Shown here in pieces: positions 1-7,292 of a stretch of DNA of 64,000 nt. Both the position numbers and the translations under genes were made by a program. Positions within the stretch are counted from its first letter, which is position 1; each line of letters begins with the position of its first letter. The notes below the pieces were generated by a model, which worked only from the letters and a program-made list of their open reading frames with translations, made no database searches and had not been told where the DNA came from. This stretch comes from Plasticicumulans lactativorans (GTDB lineage Bacteria > Pseudomonadota > Gammaproteobacteria > Competibacterales > Competibacteraceae), in assembly GCF_004341245.1 (NCBI RefSeq), contig NZ_SLWY01000002.1:124001-188000 (forward strand), in the 5' to 3' direction.

Positions 1-612
1 GATGCCGTCGATGACCACGGCGTTGCGCAGATCGGTACCGGAGCAGATGCCGATCTCGCCGTCACGGTCCACCAGCAGCGAGGTCGCCTTGTTCTGCTTC
101 ATGCCGATCGCCGCGTCGCGGATCGAGGCGCTCGCCGGGACGATCAGCGGCGGGTGGATGTAGGCATCGGCGATCTTCGCCACCATGAAGCTCGCCAGAT
201 CCCGATGCGCCTGGTCGGCGCGCACGGCACTGGCGCGCTCGACGATGTCATCGAACACCTGGGTGGCGAACGCCGGCGAGTGCGCCAGCAGCGCGAGGAA
301 GGTCGCGCGCGGCAGGGTGCAGCAGACCGTGTCCTCGCGCGCGACGAAGCGCGAGCGCAGATGGCCGCGCAGCAGCGCCTCGGCGTCGAAATAGTCACCG
401 GCGGCGTGGCGGGCGACGGGGTCCGTTCCGCCGAATTCCTGGACCGCACCCTGCACGATCACGTGCAGGTGTTCGGCGGGGGTCCCCTCGTCGCCGATCG
501 TGACGCCCGCCTTGAAGTACACGACGTCCGCATCGGCGGCAGCGTGCGCGAGGATCGTCGGGTCGAGCGCGGCGAACGGCGCCACGCCGGCAAGGAATCC
601 CTGTGGCTCCAT
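1..612 (-). CDS. cNMP-binding/CBS-domain signalling protein (partial, 3' end outside window)
   Basis: The reading frame opens at an ATG at 612 and stays open for 204 codons to the window edge, so the C-terminus is missing. Residues about 10-120 look like a cyclic-nucleotide-binding beta-barrel (FKAGVTIGDEGTPAEHLHVI, then ARHAAGDYFDAEALL). From about residue 150 a CBS domain begins (VPASASIRDAAIGM, NKATSLLVDRDGEIGI, CSGTDLRNAVV). Proteins with this order usually continue into a second CBS and a DUF294 nucleotidyltransferase-like region. They often lie beside acetate permease genes, as here. A regulatory role in acetate metabolism is inferred from context; the ligand is unknown. A terminator-like hairpin separates it from actP, so it probably has its own promoter. 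Confidence 0.8.
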   Translation of the reverse strand, partial: MEPQGFLAGVAPFAALDPTILAHAAADADVVYFKAGVTIGDEGTPAEHLHVIVQGAVQEFGGTDPVARHAAGDYFDAEALLRGHLRSRFVAREDTVCCTLPRATFLALLAHSPAFATQVFDDIVERASAVRADQAHRDLASFMVAKIADAYIHPPLIVPASASIRDAAIGMKQNKATSLLVDRDGEIGICSGTDLRNAVVIDGI

Positions 613-630
613 ACGGTCGATCTCCGGTCA

Positions 631-668
631 AAGAAAATCCCCCGACGTGCGCGCGGCCCGCGGGGGAT
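631..668 (-). terminator. Rho-independent terminator of the yjcH-actP operon
   Basis: An 8-bp perfect stem (ATCCCCCG at 637-644 against CGGGGGAT at 661-668) is followed on the minus strand by TTTTCTT at 637-631. It lies after the actP stop codon in transcription order. Confidence 0.65.
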
Positions 669-680
669 GGGGTGCGACAG

Positions 681-707
681 CCCCGGCCGCCGGGAGGGCG
701 GCCGGGG
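681..707. repeat. 11-bp perfect inverted repeat just past the actP stop
   Basis: CCCCGGCCGCC at 681-691 pairs perfectly with 697-707 around a 5-nt loop (gggag). It has no T-run of its own and probably adds to the terminator that follows it, or protects the 3' end of the actP mRNA. Confidence 0.5.
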
Positions 708-720
708 GAGGGGTGCCCGA

Positions 721-2418
721 TCAGTGCCCGGAAGCACCTTCGGCGCCGATGCCCGTTTCGCAGCGCACGTGCTGCGCCTCGTAGGCCAGCGCCTCCTCCT
801 CCGCACGTTTGCTGCGATCCATCAGCGAGAACAGCCAGATGGCGACGAACGCCACCGGAATCGAGATGATCGCCGGATTGTCGAGCCCGATCAGCGCTTC
901 CTTGTTGCCGATCACGTCCACCCACACGGCCTTCGACATCACCGTCAGCACCACGGCAGTCGCCAGACCCAGGTAGCCGCCGACCTGCGCGCCACGGGTC
1001 GTCATCCGTCCCCAGAACACCGACATCAGCAGCACCGGGAAGTTGGCGCTGGCGGCGATGGCGAAGGCCAGGCCCACCATGAACGCGACGTTCTGGCTTT
1101 CGAAGGCGATGCCCAGGATCATCGCCAGGATGCCGAGGGCGATGGTCGAATAGCGCGAGACCTTCATCTCCATCACTTCGCTGCTGCGACCACGTGCGAT
1201 CACGCTGGCATAGAGGTCGTGCGAGATCGCCGATGCACCGGCGAGCGTCAGGCCCGCCACCACGGCGAGGATGGTCGCGAAGGCCACCGCCGAGATGAAG
1301 CCCAGGAACAGGTTGCCGCCGACCGCTTCGGCGAGGCGGATGGCGACCATGTTGGTGCCGCCGGACAGGCCCGTGATCAGCTTGGCCTTGTCTATGACAC
1401 CGTTGACGAACGCATCCGGCTTGAAGAACTCGGGATGCTTGCCGAGCATCACGATGGCCGAAAAGCCGATGATGAAGGTCAGGATGTAGAAGTAGCCGAT
1501 GAAGCCGGTGGCAAAGAAAACCGACTTGCGCGCTTCCTTGGCGTTCGGGACGGTGAAGAAGCGCATCAGGATGTGCGGCAGACCGGCGGTACCGAACATC
1601 AGCGCGAGACCGAGCGAAATCGCGTTGACGGGATCCTTGACGAGCCCGCCGGGCCCCATGATCGCCTGCCCCTTCGGGTGCGCGGCCACGGCTTGTTTGA
1701 ACATCTCCTCGGGGCTGAAGCCGAAGGTCGCCAGCGCGCTGAAGGCCATGAAGGTCGCGCCGGACAGCAGCAGCACGGCCTTGATGATCTGCACCCAGGT
1801 GGTCGCTGTCATGCCGCCGAACACCACGTAGATCATCATCAGGATGCCGACGCCGACCACTGCGATCCAGTAATCGATACCGAACAGCAGCTGGATCAGT
1901 TTGCCGGCGCCGACCATCTGGGCGATCAGATAGAAGGCGACCACGACCAGCGAGGAAACCGCCGCCATGGTGCGGATTTCCGTCTGGCCGAAGCGGTACG
2001 AGGCCACGTCGGCGAAGGTGAACTTGCCGAGATTGCGCAGTTGCTCGGCGACCAGGAACATGATGATCGGCCAGCCGACGAGGAAGCCGATGGAGTAGAT
2101 CAGGCCGTCGAAGCCCGACGAGAACACCAGGCCCGAGATGCCCAGGAACGAAGCGGCCGACATGTAGTCGCCGGCGATCGCCAGACCGTTCTGAAAGCCG
2201 GTGATGCCGCCGCCGCCGGTGTAGAAGTCCTTGGCCGTCTTGGTACGCGCGGCCGCCCAGTAGGTGATGCCCATCGTCATCCCGACGAAGATCAGGAACA
2301 TCACGATCGCCGTGACGTTCGTCGCCTGTTTCTCGATCGGGCCCTTGACGGCATCGGCGAAAGCCGAGGTACTACCCAGCAGAGCGGCGAGGGTGATCAG
2401 CGAATGACGCATTCTCAT
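721..2418 (-). CDS. actP: Cation/acetate symporter ActP
   Basis: This 565-residue protein is a sodium:solute symporter family permease that takes up acetate and related short acids across the inner membrane. It starts with a signal-like hydrophobic stretch ([20 protein letters not shown]) as ActP proteins do. About fourteen hydrophobic segments follow, including family signatures such as [15 protein letters not shown] and [17 protein letters not shown]. Length matches the family (about 550). The start overlaps the stop of the upstream DUF485 gene (ATGA), so the two are translationally coupled. In a PHA-storing organism this would be a main entry point for acetate carbon. Glycolate uptake by close relatives is possible. 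Confidence 0.93.
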   Translation of the reverse strand: MRMRHSLITLAALLGSTSAFADAVKGPIEKQATNVTAIVMFLIFVGMTMGITYWAAARTKTAKDFYTGGGGITGFQNGLAIAGDYMSAASFLGISGLVFSSGFDGLIYSIGFLVGWPIIMFLVAEQLRNLGKFTFADVASYRFGQTEIRTMAAVSSLVVVAFYLIAQMVGAGKLIQLLFGIDYWIAVVGVGILMMIYVVFGGMTATTWVQIIKAVLLLSGATFMAFSALATFGFSPEEMFKQAVAAHPKGQAIMGPGGLVKDPVNAISLGLALMFGTAGLPHILMRFFTVPNAKEARKSVFFATGFIGYFYILTFIIGFSAIVMLGKHPEFFKPDAFVNGVIDKAKLITGLSGGTNMVAIRLAEAVGGNLFLGFISAVAFATILAVVAGLTLAGASAISHDLYASVIARGRSSEVMEMKVSRYSTIALGILAMILGIAFESQNVAFMVGLAFAIAASANFPVLLMSVFWGRMTTRGAQVGGYLGLATAVVLTVMSKAVWVDVIGNKEALIGLDNPAIISIPVAFVAIWLFSLMDRSKRAEEEALAYEAQHVRCETGIGAEGASGH

Positions 2419-2723
2419 TTGATCGACTCCACGATCTCATGGGTCAGGCGATCGAACTCGGAGTTCGCGCGGGCGACGTAAATGCCGGTCAGGACGAATG
2501 CGCTGACGATGACGGCGACGCCGATCGGCATGCCGATCGTCATGACCGCGGTTTCACTGATCTTGATGCTCAGCAGCTCCTTCTTGAAAGCGATCACGAG
2601 AATGAAGCCGTAGTAAATGGCAAGCATTACCACAGCCAATGTCCAGCCGAAGGCTGAACGTTTGGAGACCAGTTCGTGGTATTTGGGGTTGCTTTTGACT
2701 TGTCGAACTATATCGGTCTGCAT
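2415..2723 (-). CDS. yjcH: DUF485 inner-membrane protein (YjcH-like), ActP partner
   Basis: A 102-residue protein beginning [20 protein letters not shown], with two hydrophobic helices (about residues 25-45 and 60-82). That is the usual DUF485 layout. The gene directly precedes actP and overlaps it by 4 nt, as in the E. coli acs-yjcH-actP operon. The frame is open further upstream, but the ATG at 2723 has an AGGAA ribosome site 7-8 nt before it and begins the conserved protein. The molecular role of DUF485 proteins is not established; an accessory role to the permease is inferred from constant linkage. Confidence 0.88.
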   Translation of the reverse strand: MQTDIVRQVKSNPKYHELVSKRSAFGWTLAVVMLAIYYGFILVIAFKKELLSIKISETAVMTIGMPIGVAVIVSAFVLTGIYVARANSEFDRLTHEIVESIK

Positions 2724-3082
2724 GGGCGCATTCCTATAATTATGGATTTGAATAAGGTCGCTCGACGGCTCCGTTGCCCTGCACGCACTTGCCCTCCTGA
2801 GTGCGTGGAAACCCATCCTCCATACGTCTAATGCGTTATGGATAGTGGGACGGCATACGAACCCGAGGGCGAGTTTAACCGAACGACCGCGATAGTAAAG
2901 TACGGTCCGGCGAAGCCATTTGATGTATAGCAGCCCCGGCCGGGAGCGACCATGACGAGGCGCAAGGGGATTCGTGAATTCGGGGCGGAGGCTGCGCAAA
3001 AGACTGCGGCCCGCCCCCCGTGGTGGTGGCTTGCCGAGGTGTGTGTTCCGGGGGATGCCCGCCACCGGGCCGGGGGCAGATG
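2724..3082 (-). promoter_or_regulatory. 359-bp gene-free control region of yjcH-actP
   Basis: No gene is seen here. It holds two inverted repeats: CACGCACT at 2782-2789 against AGTGCGTG at 2800-2807 (perfect, 10-nt loop), and TCCATA at 2819-2824 against TATGGA at 2837-2842. Both lie between the kinase gene and the yjcH ribosome site, so they could be operators or leader hairpins. I see no convincing -35/-10 pair and no sigma54 element. Confidence 0.45.
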
Positions 3083-6000
3083 CTAGCCGTGGCCCTCTGG
3101 GCGATCGGCCGAGGGCGTGCTTGCGGTAACCGGCTGCAGGGCTGCGGCGACGGCTTCGAGCACACTCGTCTCATCGAACGGCTTGCTGACGAGCGCCTGC
3201 GCGCGGCGGCATACGAGGGGGTTGGTGGCCTGGGTATTGCCAGCCGCGAGCACCAGCGGGGTGCGCGCCAAGGCACCGGCATCGAGCGCTGTCGCCAGCG
3301 CCGGTTCGTCCCCGCCGGACATGAGCGTGGCGTCGGCTACCACGAGATCGAACGGATGGCCCAGGTGCTGGGTTTCGTGTAGCGCGGCCGCGGCTGCCGC
3401 TCCATCGGCGACGCCCTGAACCTGCAGCCCGTGGCCGCGCAGTATCCGCTCGAGCACCCGACGGGCGCTGGCATTGCCGTACGCCACGAGGGCGCGCAGG
3501 CCGGTTCCGTCGAGGATCGAGGGGGCTGCCGTCACCTGATCGCGCACACGACCGACCTTCACCGTCATCTGGAAGTCGGCCCCATGTCCGGGCTCGCTCT
3601 CCACCCACAGGCGGCCCCCCATCAGTTCGACGAGGCGCGAGCAGATCGTCAGGCCGAGGCCGGTGCCGCCGAAGCGGCGGGTGATCGAGCTGTCCGCCTG
3701 CACGAACGGCTGGAAGATCGCGGACAGCTTGTCGGGCTCGATGCCGATGCCGGTATCGCGCACCGACAGGTGCAGCGTCATGTCCCTGTCGGCTCGTTCC
3801 TGGGCGCGGACACGGATGTTGACCTCGCCGGCGGGGGTGAACTTCACGGCGTTGCCGAGCAGGTGCAGCAGCACCTGCTTGAGTCGAGGGGCATCGCCGA
3901 TCACGACGTCTTCGACGTCGGCGTCCACCTCGGTGATCAGTTCCAGGTGCTTGCCTTCCGCCTTCTGGGCGACGATGCGCACGGCATCGCGTACGACATC
4001 GCGGATGCGCAAGGGAACCGCCTCGCTGCGCAGCTTGCCCGCCTCGATCGTCGACAGGTCCAGGATGTCGTTGATGATCGTGAGCAGTGCATCGGCCGAC
4101 GATTTGACCAGGGCCAGATACTCGCGCTGCTGGTCGTCCAGCCGCGAGTCGAGCACGAGGTCGGTCATCCCGATGATGGCGTTCATCGGCGTGCGGATCT
4201 CGTGGCTCATCGTCGCCAGGAAGTCGCTCTTGGCGCGATTGGCGGCTTCGGCGGCATGCTTCGCGCGACGCAGTTCGGCCTCCACGTGCTTGCGCTCACT
4301 GATGTCGCTGAGGGTGCCGATGCTGCCGGTGAGCGTGTGCTCGGCGCCGCGCGTCAGTTCGACCGACACTTCGATCCAGCAGTAGTCGGCGGTGCGCGTG
4401 CGCAGCCGCACCTCGTAGCGCGCCTGTTTGCGTTCGTCGCGCAGCAACGCGCCGATCGCGGCATCGTGGATGCGCCGATCCTCGGGGTGGAGAAAGTCGA
4501 CCATCGGCCGTTCGAGGCTGGCTTCGAGCGTAAAGCCGGTAATCTCGGTCCAGGCGCGGTTGAGGAAGGTCCAGCGACCCTCGGCATCGGTCTGGAAGAT
4601 CACCTCGTGGACGCTGTCGACGACGCGGCGATAACGCGCCTCGCTCTCGCGGATGGCGGTCTCGGCGCGCAGCCGGTCGCTGATGTCGCGGATGTAGGCG
4701 GTGAAGATCGGGCCCGATTCGAGCTGGATCGCCGACAGGGCGATCTCCACCGGAATGCGGGCGCCGTCGGCGCGCTGGGCGACCATTTCGACACGGCGTC
4801 CGATGAGGCGCCCGGGCCCGCCGTTCACGAAGCGCTCGAGCCCGGCCCGGTGCCGCTCGCGTGACTCGGGCGGCACGATGACCTCGGCGATATCGCGCCC
4901 GAGCACCTGCTGGCGACGCACGCCGAAGGTGGATTCGGCGGCCGGATTGAACTGCAGGATGCGGCCCTGCCCGTCGATGGAAACGATGCCGTCGAGCGCC
5001 GCCTGCAGGATGGCGCTGTTGCGCGCTTCGCTTTCCGCCAGGGCGCGCTCGGCGAGCTGCCTTTCGCTGACATCCCGCACGATGGCGACGTAGACGGCGT
5101 CGTCGTCGAAGGTCGCGACGCCGATCGACACCTCGACGGGCATCGTCGCACCGTCACGACGGCGTGCGTTGAGGCGGCGATTGCGCAGGGTGGTGCCGGC
5201 TTCGATCCCGGGCAGCAGTTCACCGATGGCGTGGCCGACGGCATGCCGGCCGGCGTAACCGAAGAGGTGCTCGGCCGCAGCGTTGAACGATTCGATGCGG
5301 CCGCCGGCATCCAGCGTGATGACGCCGTCCACGGCTTGGCGCAGCACCGCCTCCAGCCGTTCTGCGGATTGTCGCTGCGCGTGCTCGCCGGCGCGCAGAC
5401 GCTCCGACGCCTGGTTGAGGGCTGACCCCAGGCGCTCGATCTCGCGCGCGCCACGGAATACGGTCAACTGATCGCCCGGCGCATCGCCGAGATCGCGAGC
5501 GAAGGCGGTGGCATCGGCCAAGGCCGCGAACGGCCGGCGCAGCAGCAGGCCGAGCAGCAGGCTGCCGAGGAGGGCGCTGCCCAGCGCGACCCAGGCCGTG
5601 CGCCCCCAGTCGAGGGCGCCGCTGCTCGCGACGCTGGCATCGAGTTCGAGCCGGACCCAGCCGAGCAGGCGATCGGCGAGTACCGGCGCCCACACCACGG
5701 CGGGTGTGACGGCATCGGGCACGGTCGGAACCTCGGCCTGGGCCTGTGGTGTCGCAGGCGGTGCCACGCCGACCCCCAGCGGCTGCAGACGCGTGACGCT
5801 GCCGACCGTCGCCGCCTGCACCAGCAGAGCCCCCGCGCTGTCGGTGAGTTGGACGAGGCGCACGTGAGGCTGGCGTGCCGTCGCCAGGGTGATGCGTTCG
5901 AGCGCGTCGCGGCCCTCGCCGCGGATGGCCTCGGCGGCCGCGTCAGCGGTGGCCTTGGCGACGGTACGACCGTGGTCGACCACGGTCTGCAGATAGAACG

Positions 6001-6121
6001 CGGCGCGGTCGTGGGCGGTGATCAGTGCCTGCGCGAGCACCGCGGCGACCAGCACGACGCTGGCGGCCAGCGTCAGGCGGGTCGTCAGGCGGCGTGGCCA
6101 GAGCATGTTGAGCAGCTTCAT
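3083..6121 (-). CDS. Membrane hybrid sensor histidine kinase with three PAS domains and a degenerate receiver
   Basis: About 1012 residues from the ATG at 6121, which has a GAGG site 5 nt upstream; the frame is open to 6190 but that start would overlap the preceding gene. TM1 (about 15-37) and TM2 (about 175-195) enclose a periplasmic sensor region. A HAMP-like linker and three PAS domains (about 255-355, 365-490, 495-612) follow. The HisKA box has its His near residue 640 (SHEIRTPMNAIIGMTD). The ATPase domain carries DTGIGI and GGTGLGL. The C-terminal receiver-like domain has the phospho-acceptor context DLVVADATL and SKPF, but YGN stands where the acidic pair is expected. It lies just after an HD-GYP response regulator, its likely partner. 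The signal is unknown; acetate is a guess from location. Confidence 0.88.
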   Translation of the reverse strand: MKLLNMLWPRRLTTRLTLAASVVLVAAVLAQALITAHDRAAFYLQTVVDHGRTVAKATADAAAEAIRGEGRDALERITLATARQPHVRLVQLTDSAGALLVQAATVGSVTRLQPLGVGVAPPATPQAQAEVPTVPDAVTPAVVWAPVLADRLLGWVRLELDASVASSGALDWGRTAWVALGSALLGSLLLGLLLRRPFAALADATAFARDLGDAPGDQLTVFRGAREIERLGSALNQASERLRAGEHAQRQSAERLEAVLRQAVDGVITLDAGGRIESFNAAAEHLFGYAGRHAVGHAIGELLPGIEAGTTLRNRRLNARRRDGATMPVEVSIGVATFDDDAVYVAIVRDVSERQLAERALAESEARNSAILQAALDGIVSIDGQGRILQFNPAAESTFGVRRQQVLGRDIAEVIVPPESRERHRAGLERFVNGGPGRLIGRRVEMVAQRADGARIPVEIALSAIQLESGPIFTAYIRDISDRLRAETAIRESEARYRRVVDSVHEVIFQTDAEGRWTFLNRAWTEITGFTLEASLERPMVDFLHPEDRRIHDAAIGALLRDERKQARYEVRLRTRTADYCWIEVSVELTRGAEHTLTGSIGTLSDISERKHVEAELRRAKHAAEAANRAKSDFLATMSHEIRTPMNAIIGMTDLVLDSRLDDQQREYLALVKSSADALLTIINDILDLSTIEAGKLRSEAVPLRIRDVVRDAVRIVAQKAEGKHLELITEVDADVEDVVIGDAPRLKQVLLHLLGNAVKFTPAGEVNIRVRAQERADRDMTLHLSVRDTGIGIEPDKLSAIFQPFVQADSSITRRFGGTGLGLTICSRLVELMGGRLWVESEPGHGADFQMTVKVGRVRDQVTAAPSILDGTGLRALVAYGNASARRVLERILRGHGLQVQGVADGAAAAAALHETQHLGHPFDLVVADATLMSGGDEPALATALDAGALARTPLVLAAGNTQATNPLVCRRAQALVSKPFDETSVLEAVAAALQPVTASTPSADRPEGHG

Positions 6122-6155
6122 AAAGCCTCGGAAGACGGCGCCCGACCCTGATGGG

Positions 6156-7187
6156 TCATGCGTCCGTGTGGCGGATGCGCACGCCGGCAAGGGCGCGGCG
6201 GTCGGCGACCAGTGCGGCGATGCACGCCGGGTCGAACAGCGTTCCGGCCTGCGCGCGCAGGTAGTCGATCGCGTCGTCGACCGGCCACGCCGCGCGGTAC
6301 GGGCGATCCGAGGTCAGCGCGTCGAAAACGTCGGCAACGGCGACGATGCGCGCATGCAGCGGGATGCTCTCGGCGCGCAGGCCCTGGGGGTAGCCGCTGC
6401 CGTCCCAGCGTTCGTGGTGATGCAGGGCGATGTCGGCAGCGGCGCGCAGGACCGCGGAACGGGCACCCCCCAGCAGTTTGTGGCCGGCGCCTGCATGGGT
6501 CTCGACCAGGGCGCGTTCCGCATCGCCGAGCGGCCCCGGATGGGCCAGTACCGTTTCGGGCACGGTTATGCAGCCGATGTCGTGCAGGGGCGCGGCCTCG
6601 CGCAGCAGCCTCTGCTCCGCGGGGTTGAGCAGCAGGCCGCGGGCGATGATTTCGGTGTAGTCGGCGATGCGGGCGAGCCGGCCACGGGCGGCGGGGTTGC
6701 GCGTTTCCGCCGCCTCGGCGAGGCGGCGGACGATCGCCAGTTCGCGTGCTGCCAGTTCGGCATTGGCGTCGCGGACCTGATCGGTGAGGGCATCGGTGCG
6801 CTCCGTCAGCGCCTTCTGGAAACGCCTCAGCGCCAGCATGCTGCGGGTGCGCGACAGGAATTCGGTGCGATCGATCGGCTTGCCGATGAAATCGGTGACG
6901 CCGACCGCGAGCGCCCGGTCGCGCAGGGCCCGCTCGGTCGGTGCCGTGAGCATCAGGACCGGAACGTTGTCGGATGCGCCGGCGCGAAACTGGCGGATGA
7001 ATTCCAGCCCGCTGAGTTCCGGCATGCGGTCGTCGACCATCACCAGGTCGGGGTCGTGATGCAGGCACCAGTCCAGGCCGGCGCGGGGATCGGTGAAGCC
7101 GATCGTGCGGCCGTCGTCGACGCGCTTCACCAGGTGGGTGAGCAGCGAAACGTTCATCTGGTTGTCGTCGATGATCACGATGTTCAT
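6156..7187 (-). CDS. Response regulator with HD-GYP domain, probable cyclic-di-GMP phosphodiesterase
   Basis: 343 residues. The N-terminal receiver (MNIVIIDDNQMNVSLL) has the acidic pair at 7-8, the likely phospho-Asp at 52 (VDDRMPE) and Lys in IGKPIDRTE. The output domain has HDIG in the metal site and the HHERWDGSGYPQG signature of HD-GYP phosphodiesterases (RpfG family), which hydrolyse cyclic-di-GMP. The ATG at 7187 is chosen because the receiver begins there; the open frame upstream encodes no homologous sequence. The hybrid kinase gene starts 34 bp downstream, so the pair is probably an operon linking an outside signal to cyclic-di-GMP level. Confidence 0.9.
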   Translation of the reverse strand: MNIVIIDDNQMNVSLLTHLVKRVDDGRTIGFTDPRAGLDWCLHHDPDLVMVDDRMPELSGLEFIRQFRAGASDNVPVLMLTAPTERALRDRALAVGVTDFIGKPIDRTEFLSRTRSMLALRRFQKALTERTDALTDQVRDANAELAARELAIVRRLAEAAETRNPAARGRLARIADYTEIIARGLLLNPAEQRLLREAAPLHDIGCITVPETVLAHPGPLGDAERALVETHAGAGHKLLGGARSAVLRAAADIALHHHERWDGSGYPQGLRAESIPLHARIVAVADVFDALTSDRPYRAAWPVDDAIDYLRAQAGTLFDPACIAALVADRRALAGVRIRHTDA

Positions 7188-7247
7188 GGTGTCGTGGTTC
7201 GCCGGAATGCCTGGCCGGCGACCGCGACTATACCCGTGCGGGTGGGC

Positions 7248-7270
7248 GGCGCCGCCACGGGGGCGGCGCC
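7248..7270 (-). terminator. Hairpin after rapA
   Basis: GGCGCCGCC at 7248-7256 pairs perfectly with GGCGGCGCC at 7262-7270 around 5 nt. There is no T-run, so termination is only suggested by position between rapA and the regulator gene. Confidence 0.4.
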
Positions 7271-7292
7271 AAGCCCTGATTTCCACAAACAT

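Noticed and set aside
154-2481. A 775-codon plus-strand frame opposite actP
   Set aside because: Antisense to a well-conserved permease, His/Asp/Arg-rich without domain sequence.
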